A stretch of 64,000 nt of DNA, from assembly GCA_003864495.1 (NCBI GenBank), contig ML133395.1, positions 2,616,469-2,680,468 of the forward strand, read 5' to 3'. Below, one piece after another: positions 26,048 through 39,500 of the stretch (positions within the stretch are counted from its first letter, which is position 1; each line of letters begins with the position of its first letter). A program made the position numbers and the translations under genes. This DNA is from Nemopilema nomurai (lineage: Eukaryota; Cnidaria; Scyphozoa; Rhizostomeae; Rhizostomatidae). Under the pieces are notes generated by a model that was not told the origin of the DNA, ran no database searches, and saw only the letters and a list, made by a program, of their open reading frames with translations.

Positions 26048-26260
26048 ATGCTCCGAAAACCTCTCAATTTCATGATCTTTCTTGCCATAATCGTTTCACT
26101 AAATCGAAGTGAGACGGTGGTTGGTTGGAGAGCTAGGCGCTTATCTCCTCCTCTTGTGCTTTTTCCGCCTTACATATTCATCAGGCGGCCCAACGACCAA
26201 AGGTCTCTTCGATCCAGCAGAAGCAACCTCTTCACCTACGACAAGAAACAGAAGATATAG
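26048..26260 (+). CDS. Candidate secreted basic peptide precursor, 70 aa
   Basis: The ATG at 26048 starts a signal-peptide-like sequence (MLRKPLNF then MIFLAIIVSL) with likely cleavage near residue 20-26. The mature part has no Cys, is strongly basic, and holds dibasic sites (RR at two places, KK near the end) around a Pro-rich hydrophobic core (LSPPLVLFPPYIFI). This layout fits a processed peptide hormone or a linear cationic defence peptide. A TATA box (25958) and a polyadenylation signal AATAAA (26395-26400) frame it as a compact unit. An in-frame upstream ATG (25946) lies ahead of the TATA box and is unlikely to be used. No family recognised; function is inference only. Confidence 0.4.
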   Translation: MLRKPLNFMIFLAIIVSLNRSETVVGWRARRLSPPLVLFPPYIFIRRPNDQRSLRSSRSNLFTYDKKQKI

Positions 26261-26394
26261 TCTCACGAGTCGCTGGTTTACAGTTGATAGCAGCGCACTG
26301 TCAAGAACCCAGAGAACTGGCCGGGCGAGCGACCAGTAAACTCGGGAAAACCCACCATTAACAGTTCATGTTCTTTCGACCAGATTATGCTTTG

Positions 26395-26400
26395 AATAAA
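26395..26400 (+). terminator. Polyadenylation signal
   Basis: AATAAA 135 bases after the stop of the 26048 peptide frame, next to the left arm of the palindromic element at 26405. Confidence 0.4.
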
Positions 26401-26404
26401 AAAG

Positions 26405-26660
26405 CATCATAGTAACTAGAAATTGCGAAACCAGTTATTGCATACATAAAGTACTTTTCGACACTCCTTAGAGTATGCAATCGTAAGAAAATGGCCAAAA
26501 GCTGACAGAATGAATAGCCAGATGCGGACAGACGTTAGAATGGGAAGAGTTTTTTGTAGACAGACAGAGTTTTCGTTTGCATACCCTGAGGAGTGTAAGA
26601 GTAAAAGTTCTTCGAGTATGCAAAAACTGGTTCCGCTATTTCTCGCTATTGTGAAGATTA
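26405..26660. mobile_element. Fold-back MITE family B (full palindrome)
   Basis: The left arm (26405-26480) is the reverse complement of the right arm (about 26578-26660) over about 75 bases with substitutions; both contain the words GAGTGT, AGTATGCAA and ACTGGTT. A further single arm is at 31868-31945. No coding capacity. The structure is that of a non-autonomous inverted-repeat DNA element. Confidence 0.7.
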
Positions 26661-27265
26661 GTACCACAAAGCACTTGTTCAAATGACAAAGCATTTCGAC
26701 TGTGCTTACTGACGGACTGCCAACTCTGTTAGATCACGTGACTAATCGGTTACAATCGCGTTTGGGTTACACTGAGCCAGAAGGGTGGGGTGATCGCCCA
26801 GAAGTGTTGAAAAAAGGGACAAGTAATCAGTGGTGATACCGCCAAGCATCTTGGACAGGCTCTGAGGTCGTACTTCCATCATACAAATACCTCCTTTTGG
26901 ACACAGAACCATTAGGTTTTAGAAGTGAACATGTACCCATAAACGTCGACAGAACACTGCAGCAGCGAACTAGAAACAGGAAACCGTAAACGCTTCTCTA
27001 AGTATTTACAAGTGTCACAAGTCGAGTGTCATATCCTTGAACCTTTTGATGCAGTAGCGAATAAAAGATTCCGTACGAAAAAGAATCGTTTCAAAACACA
27101 CACAGTTTTCTTTCATGTGTTCTTGGACATTAGAAAATTCTTCCTTAGAAAAGCCAAAACAGCCCGCATTTCAAGCCGAAAAAAAGGTTCATGAAAAAAG
27201 TTTCTTTAATCAAAGGCATACGCATCAGTTGAGCAACAGACGGTTGAGCATCAATCACATTGTGT

Positions 27266-27443
27266 AATCATCAATCAAACATGATCAATCAATCAATCAA
27301 TTAATCATCATCAATCATCAATCAGGCTGCAATCACAGTTTGCAAGTTAAAAACATCATCAACCAAACATGATCAATCAATCAATCAATCAATTAATCAT
27401 CGCCAATCATCAATCAGGCTGCAATCACAGTTTGCGAGTTAAA
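27266..27443. repeat. ATCA microsatellite inside a roughly 90-bp tandem duplication
   Basis: Two adjacent copies of about 90 bases each contain ATCAATCAATCA runs and the shared word aggctgcaatcacagtttgc. The duplication lies just 3' of the RNF216-like stop codon, probably within its 3' UTR or flank. Confidence 0.8.
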
Positions 27444-27543
27444 GACTCAACTTGCCGGTCACTATCAAAACCCCTTGTTCAAGTTGAAATTTGAGTTATC
27501 GATGCAAAACGTGCTCAACCTTACATTGAAACTTAACTGAAGA

Positions 27544-30500
27544 TCAGTGATCAAATAAACATGTACCATTTACTGCTGGAGATTTGACCTTCGCTACCTC
27601 TTTCGCAGCTTCTTCTTGCAGCTCCCTCACGGCCCGTTCTTCGTCTTCCTGGAGAAGAAAGAAAATAGTCTGAATTAGAAATCTATCATCACAAAGTGCC
27701 TTGTCAAAACATTTGTGTCGCCGTGTGACAAATGGGTGTGGAAAATATTTCTCTAGCACATAATTAGCAGTTTTTATCTTAAATACTCATGTGTTACATA
27801 TAATGGCAATCCATAGAATATCAAAACTACAACATCAATTCAATATTATAAACTACGGAACAAATTATCAGTAAAGTGCTTTTCGAATGTCTGCACACAA
27901 CAACCCGAAATAGCCCCCTTTCAAAGGTATTCTGATCCCTTTCATCTTTGAAAATAAAAGCCTGAGGATACAGAGTTTGTTCCCCAGGTGATAAGTTGGC
28001 GTAAGTGGTCATAGAGCCACGTGCTCGTGACTGGAAGCTTGATGTAACTTCTTGCTAATCGTGTCCAGGCTCCTAGTCTCTAGCTTGTGTACGTTCGACA
28101 TACGGAAACGAGGCAGACGTTCAACGAGGCAGACGTTCAACAAGGCAGATTGAATGGCCAACGACAGTCAAGTGTGATGGAATTGTAAGATGGCCTAATT
28201 TAGTATGTGGTATGCAGATATAGATGAGACCCTTGCACTAATATAGCCACAGCTGCACCAGGCCAGTTATTTACAACGGCAAACGGTTGTTGGCGATAAA
28301 TTCTGGGAGAAGGCATTAAGAAATGGGAAAATAGAGCCGCATACACTCATAGGCAACAACAACAGCAACAATGCAGAAATGATCCCTGGCAAGCAATCAC
28401 GTGATTCAGTGCCAGGAGCACGTGCTATTCTCTAACATGTAATCAATTTTTGTGGTAAGTTACTTCTGAAAAGAGCAACAACTGATTAGACAAATACGTA
28501 CTGTTGGATCAGTCCACAAAGAGCATTTTGTACAAGTATTACCTGGAAACAAAGATAACGCTATATTAATCTTGCGAAACTAATCCAAGAAATAATTGCA
28601 TCTGCCATAACATGGAGGAGAGCAACAACAACAACTAAAGGAAAGTGAAATGTAACCCACCAACTAGTGTAAAAATAGAAAAAATAGGAAAAGGGACAAA
28701 CATGGTTTTCCGGGATTTTCGAGGATGATTGCAAAGTGATTATAGTCGATCTGAAAAGAAGCAATTTGGAAGAATTGAATCAAAGAATCAATCAAAACAT
28801 CGGCTAAAGAAAAATGGTGGATTGGCAAGCAGCATTCAAATCAATGATTAAATGATCCCCATGGAAGACTAATACGCCATTGCAATTTTTTTCTAATTAT
28901 TAAATTTTATTTAAAAAAATACAATTTTGTATCTGACACTCAAAGGTTTAAAGAGACGGCGAAAATAACATTCCCAATGATAAAGAGACGGCGAAAATAA
29001 CATTCCCAAAGATAAAACACAGTGTGAAAAAACACAAACACAAATTATGGATCCTTTATCGTTTCCGGCTTCTAACAGAAAACACTTACCTTTGGTGTGC
29101 GGCATAAATAGCACATCTTTGCACCACATCGACATGTCATCTGAAGCAAAGCAAAATTTATCATTCAATACAATATGAAAACAAAAAGAGACGTTCAAAA
29201 ATGATCTTCTAGCAAATATTCTTGCAATAGAAGAAATCTTGCAATAGGTGAATGAATGACAGGTAAGGTACGTGCATGACATGATGGAATAAACGGTTAA
29301 AAAACTGTATAGCATGGTCGAGAGGACAGCGTCTCTAGCAAAAATGTCCCGCCTTTACGTGACTACTACTTCCTTGTTATCTTAACTACGTAGCTAGAGA
29401 AGTCATCAGATCGTAAAAGAAGCAAGTTAATTGTCTAAAGATGAAAATCACTGACTTTGTTGCAGCCATCTGTTTTCATGAATCCACAGCCACACATCGA
29501 ACAAGTTCGAATTTTTGCTCTGGACATCTGCTCCTCACTACAAATATTTAAGTAATTTTAACAGAGAGTAAGAATAAAAATGTTGATGACGATTGAGTGA
29601 AGGCAGCGACTGATACAAGCACCAACTGGAGGGAATTTGAATCATGTATCGTGCAAGGCTGTGAAAATTTTCAAAATCTCAAGCACGTAATTGATTTAAT
29701 CTAACAAACAAGTAAGGAAATAAATAATGAAAACCTGGAGTAGCCTTCGAACCAAGGAAAAGCACCTACTATGATACGCGTATATTTTTCTCCTTTCCAC
29801 TCTCCATTTCTGTGCATGGGATGCCAATATGTTCTTTCCAGGGCTCTTTACAAAACCGACACGTTTCCTGAAGCGATACGAAAACACTAAGTTTATGTCC
29901 TTCAACATCTTTAACTATAATAACAGCTGTTGTTCCAAATTTCATAACATTCAAATATTCAAAATCCGCTTGGCCCCAAAAACATTCGGATCGACGTCAC
30001 AGACACACTTTAGATGCATTGTGCAAACATCAAAGATACGATCTTGCGCATTGTGTGAATGGTTTTTCTCTCAGAAATTCCACCCATAGAAAGGCAATAT
30101 GACGCTTGCGTCATTCCATATCAAATCAACCAATACCTGAGAAAATTGTAACTCTTAGGTATGTCACAGATTTAGGACCTTTTTGCCCATCTCTACATTC
30201 TAGACAATTATGAGAATTCCCAAAATTTGAGCTCATTATCTCATATCATTTTCGAGATATAAGCTTCCAAAATTTTTCTATTTTGTCCAAATATTCGAAA
30301 AAAGGGCGTGGCACTTAACCGTGGTGATTTGGCTAAAACTAATAACTTCCATGTTTCATCTATTGGAACAGTGAAATAATGCATTATAGCTATTTTGTGG
30401 GTGCTGATTTCAAATTTGCAGTTTATAACCCCATGTGACAAATAGATTTTGCATTAACATTACCTGAACCCTTTGCCAGCTGTTTTAAAAGTGTCTTATT

Positions 30501-33500
30501 TTTGGTAGCTAAATTTAGGCAGTGGCCAAGTGATTCCAAGTTTAAGGGATACCTCATTTAAAAGTTCCATAGCCACCCTATTGATATGAGTTGGTTTTGA
30601 CTCTGGGACTAAACAACTTTAAAATCTATGTAACATTTGATTTGTCAGAAATTGTGGTCTAAAATGCTCTTTGGGGATAATAGTCTAAAACATGATTGGA
30701 CAGCACTGTAACAAAAAAAACAATATTCAAAGAGTTTTATTACATCAAAGACAAAATGCTGATTAAATAGGAATATATAATGTTCTTATGCCATGCAGTT
30801 GGAAATCTTTCTTCAAGGAACGTGAACAGCGAACAATATAATAAGTTACATTGCAATGATTATAGTCCAGGAAAATTGAAGGCTCCATGGCTGGGAGCAG
30901 GAGAAAGGCCTGTCAATGTCATATTTGAGAAAGGTTTATTAGAAATCTTTATTGCCTCTGTTTTGTTATTGTATTGAAGGCAATTGTTAAAATGATTTTT
31001 GCAGAATCAGTAAAACATTACGGTCGCATGGCCACTGACCGGAGGAAGGTGGCGTAAAAACAATAAGCTCCAATGACACACCTAAACCACGCCCACCTTC
31101 TATTGTTTTGTAAAGAAGGTTTTCCTTTTAGAATGTTTCTATCTGGAGGAAGTTTAACGAATTTTCTGGACGCTGAATTTTTGTTTTGAGCTGGAAATGA
31201 GGATGGTTTGAATTTTGCAATTCGCAGCCGGAGGAAAGTTGTACATATTTCTGGACTCAAAACAGCACAACGCATTTTATATGTTGACTGTCGAAGTTAC
31301 GGCAACTAAATGTAGCGTTTCTGGGGCTCGCTTGATAAGGTAAGACGCAATACCGAACAGGCTCAACGCGAATCAAAACATCTACAAAAATAAAAAAAAA
31401 TTTGGTACCTTCATGCATTCCGTCTTCTGGCACTTAAAAACTTTGTCGCCAGGGGGCATCTCCGCTGCGAAGTCGCAAAATGGACACCTGTGGTAGGAAA
31501 TGGAATTCAACACTTGCTAAGAGCTAATTGCTGTTGAACTCCAATAGGATCTAGCTGGGCCTAAGAGCTTTTCGTTAACTCCCACGGAGATGAGTCATGA
31601 ACCTGCCTACGCTAGGAAGAAAATCAAGAGCTCCTCTTTTAAGTACAGTGTGTATGTATGTATGAACAGTGACGACAATCTTGTACAATTGGGCAAATCT
31701 TCTTTTCACCTGGTGTTTTGGAGTTCGTCTTTTACATTGGGTTAGGAGTTAAGTAACGTTAATTGGTCAATTATAACCAATCATACGCTCTTCTTATCAC
31801 CCTCTAGTGTTTTCGATCTACATCTAGCTATTTATTCTGTAAGCTTCTGGTTATTTTCCGACGCTCGCATGCTTTGAAGAGTGTCGGACGAAAAAGTACT
31901 TTAAGTATGCGAAAACTAGTTCCGCTTTTCTGACTATTGTGACATCTTTTACAGAACCACTACTACAAGCCCGACAAAAAATGCAAATGAAATGTTTTGC
32001 AAAATGAGGATCGAAGAAAACAGAACTCACCTCACAAGATCCGGCAATTCAGCCATCTTGAGCGATTCTTCCATGAGACGTTCCTGATACTTTTCTATCG
32101 TGCCGGAATCCAGCGCGCTGTTAAGTTGGCCTAAAATCAAGTGATCTTTTTAACGTTTTGGAGAAAACGATTACTAGATAGTCCTAATTTCTTTATATAG
32201 AATAAAGAGCCAGAGGTCTTGTGGACATTTTGCAGCCAAAGTTCAAAAACTTATCAGAACTAACCGTAACACCTCTACCCAATTAACAAAGTTGTTTTTG
32301 GCGACTTCAATCGTAACTATCTGATCAGATTCGGTTGGGGATTATTGGCTTTCTCGAAATCATACAAAGCAACATTGTTTCAAGGAGATGAGGACGATGC
32401 TGTTTAAGATTCACGAGGAACATGGTATACTGATTTAAAACTCCAGGCAAGGGTCGGATGCTGGGGAGCGGGCACTGAGTACAGCCGATACTATGATCTG
32501 AATGGGACCGTGTTTATCGCGTGAAGGGACCTTAATTATCAGACTGTACCTGTACTATCTGACTGGATTGGTCATAGCTTCAAATCTAATACGATGGCAT
32601 ACACAGTGCAGCCCTGTATGCATTCAGTGCTCTTCGTTCTCATTAAGAAGGCAGTCCCACGGCAATCAGAGCACCGTTGACTGGGCGATCAGAAGAGCAA
32701 TTAAAGGGAGGACATGGCCAAGACAAAGCTCGCAGCGGACTCACAGCAAGACAACGGAGGTGGGCGGTGTTGTCGAGCAGAAGTACATGCAAGTGAGGCC
32801 TCACTTAGGTGAATAACTGACCAGTGGAAGCAATGCACAATCCTACGAAACCCGATTTCACAATGCTCCCTATTTCTCGTACGCTCTCTACCATTTTGAT
32901 AATTTTCTTTGAAATTCGTAGCAATGAAAGCATGGAAAAGTGTTATAAGGGTTGGGTGTTTTAGATAGGCAAGCTTTAGCGGAAAATTAATATTGATAAT
33001 TTTCAACAATTTTACTACTTTAAGAAATCAGAAAGCAAAACCTCTTTAAATGAAGCGATACAGATCTGAAAACTTAAAAGTACAACCATTTTGAAATTTA
33101 ATAAATGCCTGCAATCCTTTTCTTTAAAATGGTCTAAACGCCACCACAGAATAATTTCCACAAAAGCGCATCATTTGTGAAGCCATGTGAAGCCTTCTAA
33201 GGGCATTTGGCAAGGACTATGGAAGCAGGTTCCTTTTTGAATTTGGCTTTGATCACGAGAAAGCATTTGTGACAGAAAGCAATTGTGATAAGAAGGGCCT
33301 AACCAGATCTAAGACTTGGACTTGAATTTCTTTGATTTGTCAGAATGAATTTTAGCAGAATGCGAAATGATGTTTTGATGCAAAAAGATTAAGCACAACT
33401 CCACAGATGCCCTGCAAATGAAGAACCAATCAATTTATGAAGGACCTACGCTAAGAAATAGTAGCTAGCAAGATGGTGATTGTGAAGAAGATAAAACATG

Positions 33501-36500
33501 ATTTGCATAAGTGAAGATTGACCTTTCAGTCCCTAAAGAGTCAATGACTTTCAGAAGGTAAAACCATGCTATCAATTGCCCGTGTCTTCCATTTCGATGA
33601 ATGAGACAATGACCGTATCGACCCGTACTGTTGCTAGCAGTAAGTAGACATTGGTTTGCTGGTCGCGTGCGCACTGCCATTGCTTGTTAATTTGAAGTGA
33701 CTCACTCAGAGGGAAGATGCTTGTACATTCTGCTGTTAGGCAGGATAATGGTATCTTCCCTGATCCATATATTGATTCTTTCGCGTAGTTACGAACACAA
33801 TCCTGGCAAGACAAATGCCCCTGCAAGAGGAGTTGAAAATCTAATCGACAGCCTTTTCTCCTCAAAGGCAACAGGCCAATAAATTGGGCTAATACCTACT
33901 CACAAAGGACCACGTTGGCCCAGAATGGCAAAATTTGCTAATTTGAGCGTTATTTGAGATATAAGGATTATATAATATTGTGCGGAGCTGCTTTGAAAGT
34001 TTCAGATGCCAGGAATACACTTAAGTAAAAACAGTAAAGTTTTGAGATCCTTTGAAGATCTGGGATCGAAATTCTATATATGGGCATTTCACTAGAACTA
34101 CAATAACTCAGATTTAAATCAAGTTTTGAGGGATACTGTGGGCATTAATTAAAACTGGGAGCAAGAGGACTGCAGTATATTTGGGAATTTCGCTCGACAA
34201 ACACTAGATGTCGAAAACCAATAAACATGTCAGCTTGTCAACAAAAAGCCGAAAAGTTATTCAAACAAAAAATGGCGAGCGAGCCACGAAGCCGAAGCTA
34301 TTTAGGAGAGAACACAGATAAGCTTGCCTAAGTAAAGAAATATGATCGTATAATTCATTTGCTAACCTCGCTACACTGCAGCATGTCTTCAAAAACGGCT
34401 TCACCATAGCAACAATTACACTCTATGTACTGGCCTTCCTGGAAAACATACGAGGAAGTGAGAAAAGGGAAGTAAAAATATTTTAAGCAATTTAACTTTC
34501 ATGGCGATCAGATAAACATAGTTGCATTGATTAACTAAAGCATTCACCAGTTGATATACATGATGTAGAGAGAAAGGAACTTGATTCATGAGTAAGATTG
34601 TAAGCCATCCATGACTTTAGTAAGACTGACAGCAACAGTTTAAAACTTGTAAAATGATTTTTCACTTCTGAGACGTTATAAAAGAAGCATACCAAGGTAA
34701 AAAACTTTCAAATGTCTTCAAAAAACAGGATGGGGATGTTCAATTCACTCCCAGAACTAAAACCACTTGCATTTATATGAACTCCTCCTTGTTAAATACT
34801 TCTTGATTCTAACACTAATAAACTTGAATACTAATAAACTTGTATTAGAACATTGTAGCGAAGGATCTTAAACAACTTTTTCTGTGATAAGTGTCAATAA
34901 CTTTTCTGATCTTTAGATGGGGCATTAACTACTCCTGAAAATCCTTGTTAGGGATTCAAGTTCTTTAATAAACATGGACATACCTTTTTATATTGTTCAT
35001 CGTTTAAGAGTTGTGCGAGTACGTGATCGGAGTCCTGCAAATAGCAAAAATGTTGAAGCACCATATAGATTTTCAATATAACGTGTGACTGAAACCTCAT
35101 ACAAATTTATAATTGTGCTGAATAAACACACTGCAAAAAAACCAAGTGAGCCAGAAGCAATCGGTAAGAATAGGTTAGCCCTAGCTTGACGCTACAAGTA
35201 GAAGGATCTGTGTTTGTGTGAATTTTAACAGCAGGTGAGTGAGAAATGAGCAAGGCTGACACCAACTCCACACATGGTGGCTGTGATAACATTCTTTGGC
35301 TGCAAAACGGTCATTTGAAAGGATGATATTCAGTTGACAAAAAGACGATTTCTGAAAAATCATGTCTGAAGACTGCTATACTTGGACGTGGTACCTGCTC
35401 AATAACCCTTGCACGTAAAATCATATAACGGTCATATATTCAGTTCACAAAAAGATGAATGCTGAAAAATCATGTAAAGAAAGATAAAGGAAAAGAAGAA
35501 AGTATGAAGGTCACTACAGTAGAACTGGCTCTGTCACTTGAACGCATCAAGAAGACCATTTATACAAATAAACAAGAAGAACATATTGCCATGATTGATG
35601 CGGACGTAAAGATGGGTGAATAAGGCTACCTTAAGTTGTAACGAGAGTTTATCATAAAATAAAACCCAATACCAGCTTTAAACTACATAAAGCACTCCAT
35701 TTCTAAACAGTCTCTCTTCTATTTGTGTCCAGTCAAATACAGCCTTGCGAATGATACAGGTGCATCGCTGCTAAACATTAACAGCCAAGCGTCTGTAACA
35801 GAAGCCTCACATCTGCCTTTACTTCGCGGCTGTTTTGTCAGCGAGTGGTTACATGTTCATGGGTCATTACCACATCATTGTGAATCTTTTTAGCTAAAGT
35901 AGTGACTATATTTTGCACCTCCTTAATAAATTTTCTTTAAGGGGATGCTTTCTCTCACACAGCCAATACATACTTTGTTGTTGTCATTCCCATTCAGATT
36001 CCGAATAGCAAAAGAAAAAACTGCATTTCCAATATCAGCTATTTTTATCAAAAACAAAGCCAGTGCTAAAGCAATTAAGTTTTGTTTGACATATTCACCT
36101 CCTTTCGTTTCTTCTCTTTTTCTTCAAGGAATCTGCATTCCTTCTCTAGTTCAAAATGAAGAACTGTGGGTATATACTGCTTCGGGCGACGGTAGCGGAG
36201 AAGATACGTAGCCTGGAATTCCTCTAAAAAGACGAAAATTATTTTACATCTAGTCACTCTAAACAGAGGAGAGGTAAAAGGCTGAAAGCATGCACAAACA
36301 AAGAAATTAAACGTTTATTATACAGTTCTTGAACGAAAGAGGCAAAGCATTATCGATTTTCGTACTGCCTACAATGCTGGTTTTTGTTTCCAACTTGAAC
36401 AAATCAAATACAGCCAAAAGAAGTCTATTTACCTTCAAGAATCGTCAGGATGAAAGTTTACAAGTACATAGATTGGTCATTTTTCTTATGGTTAATATCT

Positions 36501-39500
36501 ATATGTACAGACTTCCAATAAATTTTAAGCTACGGGCTTTTTCCTAACACACTGATCGGAACAGAAAAAGAACAAAACCAAAAGCCTTTAATTCAAATTT
36601 AATCTGTTTCACGCTTCAGAACTCAATATCTAATATAATATTTCTGTGGAGCTTAATACGAGAAACTTGAGTATAAAAAGGTGAGTCAACTTGGCGAATT
36701 CTAAGAAGTTAACAAAAAAGTGGCGAATAAATCTAGAGTAGGGACCGCAATTTCGAGAGAGGTAAACATAGGAAAACAAATAAACAAATACTAGAGGTTA
36801 AATGCAGAAGCTGCATTATTTTGAATGTCATATTTTCACCTTTTCGCTTAAAATCTCAACTCACATTTACACTAAAGAAAAAGCCTTTGGAATGCTGAGA
36901 CAAATGCTACTTATGCTCAAATCCAACAAAACTTACACATCTATTGCATACCTGAATTAGTGTTTCAAAAAGAAAGAAATCTCTTATACTTTACCACAAT
37001 TTGACTAGAAGCAAGCACAAATTGTAAGTAGACAAAAATCTGCATAATCCATAATTTGAAAAAATTGATGAAGATTAGAGTTTTTAAAAATTCTGTTGAA
37101 AATTCATCTTAAAATTTTATTTTTCTCATCTTGTTTTTTCTTTGTCTTTGATTTTTATAGAATAACGAAATAGCTAATGAAAGGATAGTAAATGCATAGC
37201 AACTTAATATTGTCAATAGTGACATAAAAAAGTAACAACAAGAAGATGGATAATAAAAATAAAGTGACTTAAATTCGACTCACTTGGCACCTCCAACAAT
37301 GTCCTGCAGAACCTTGTACGTTCTTGCATATCGATGGAAATTTTTTCTATTCGTCTTTAATGTGCTTGTATGGCATCTGGAAAATAAAGAAATGGTTCTA
37401 AAGCGGTAAGGTCCATGGCATCAGCAAACAAATAGGCTAAAAAGCTCATCAGTTCCAAAAAATCCTTCAGAGCGTGCCAAACTATTGGTAGCATCCTAAA
37501 CACGGGTATCATTTCAAAAATACACATGGGCGAATCCATCTCTCTTTCTAGCAATTTTTAATCTGTCATTCAGTGATTTATTACTTGAATCTCTGCCATA
37601 CTTCCCAAATGGAGGGTGTTTAAGGTATTTGACCAGCATTGTTTAGGTAACTAGGCTATGGATTCAGGTTTCAAATGGGAGAAGACAAGCAACATTTCAG
37701 TTGATGATCTGCTAGAGTGCAGTTAATTGATCGAGGAGAAAGGTGTTTTATGAGGCTCCACTCTTTCTCAAGTCTCTTGGGTGGAGCCCAAATTATTTCT
37801 TAAAAAGAGAAGATAATTTTTCACAAAAACAGCTGGGTGATTCATGGCAGGATCTCAATTAAAACTACCAGGAGAAATTTTTTCATACAAAATGCCTGCT
37901 TTATTGCAGTTGAAGGTACTAATGATGATAAAACAATGCCGTAAGAATGGAAAATGATTCTTTTTGAAAGAAATGTAGCACTGCAAAATGTTTGCTTTTA
38001 TGGCTATAAAGACTTCTCCTAATATAAATTGCAATTTGCAAAAAATATTGGAATAGCAGTGCTAATGTTTTGATTGCCTTTCTTATGCCTCTGCTCTCCC
38101 AGGTAAAATAAATTAGCGCCATCAAACTAAAAGAGTCTTTTTACAAGCATAGTCACTGTTATGGATAGAACCTAATCTTATTTGCACTGTAGTTAGCTCC
38201 TTCCATATGTGGGTTTTTACCGTGACAGATCAACAGATCACCAGTACAAAAAAATCCACTACCTTGATAAGTGCAAGTCAAAATTTTTTGAGAAACTTAG
38301 GCATGTATCGCTATCACTACAGACTTGTGATATAGCACAGGATGGAGCCAAATAAGTACTACATAATACAAGATGGAACCAAATAGAATTTCTTTTCAAT
38401 TGCCAATTTACCCACCAGGTTGAAATGGTTTGCCAACAAAACCAAACTTTGACTCTTGTACAAGTTCTGGTCTCTGTGATGGCCTGTCAACTGCTCCACT
38501 TTAAAATAATCAATATCTGGTTTTGGCTGAAATGAAACAACAACCCTATATAACCTGCTTAAAGGTTTTTACTGGAGGTGAGAGGGAGCAAAAATTGTTT
38601 ACTGATTGAAAACTAGCTAAATTATCAAATGCGGGGTAGTCAAAATAATGAGAAAGAGCATAAAATTGAAAAATTGAAAAGATAGCATAACTAAGCTGAG
38701 TCAAAGATAGCATAAGTCAAACAGAGCAGAAATCATGCCTTGCTCACTTTTAAATAAATAAAAAAAGGACAGACATGTGCTCTTAGCAAATATTTTTACT
38801 ATCAATTGTAGGGGGAACCATTGATAAAGAATCTATCCTACACATTGCACTTTGGGGGATTGAAGGTGAACAGAGGGTTGGTTAATGAAAATATGCTTTT
38901 AAGCGACTAGCCACAAATGCAAAAGAAAAAAATTACATGTAACACAATACAAACAACCAATAGGCTGCTTTAAGATTATAGAACCCACTGTCTGACACAA
39001 GTACTCATGTAGTAAAAGAGAACCGCTTATCCTTAAATCAAAAGAAATTTGATCACATGATTCAGCCCTTTGAAAATTCTCTCAGCTACACATAGAACAA
39101 TATTTGTACCTCTTCAATCTTCTGCTTCACCTCTATCACATTTGCAACAGCTTGGACTTTTTTGGGGTAGTTTTTGTTTTCAAATAAATATTCAATCAAC
39201 CTAGGAAAGAGCAGCAAAGTTATTTCAGGACCTCAAGGACCTCAAGTTATTTCTAAGCAACCAGTACAACGCAGAAAGGGAAATGAAGCTTGAAATTGCT
39301 AAATTAAAACTTTCCTACAACGCTTTGATTCGGGTCTCGATTCTTTTAAGCAAACAACAACCTTAAGATCAGCTAATATTGATGTTATCTATTTTGTCAG
39401 TAGGATGCTCCAGAAAAACTGTGAAAGCTCTATTAAGCCTTTGGAGAAGTTTGTTTATCTTTCTAGTCTAAAGGGGGCTTGTTAGAGAGGGGGCTTATTA

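Noticed and set aside
37284..37354. Alternative frame of the RNF216 exon (IEKISIDMQERTRFC)
   Set aside because: At first it seemed to join the next exon, but the other frame (RYARTYKVLQDIV) matches the family and fits the upstream donor once one base is added.
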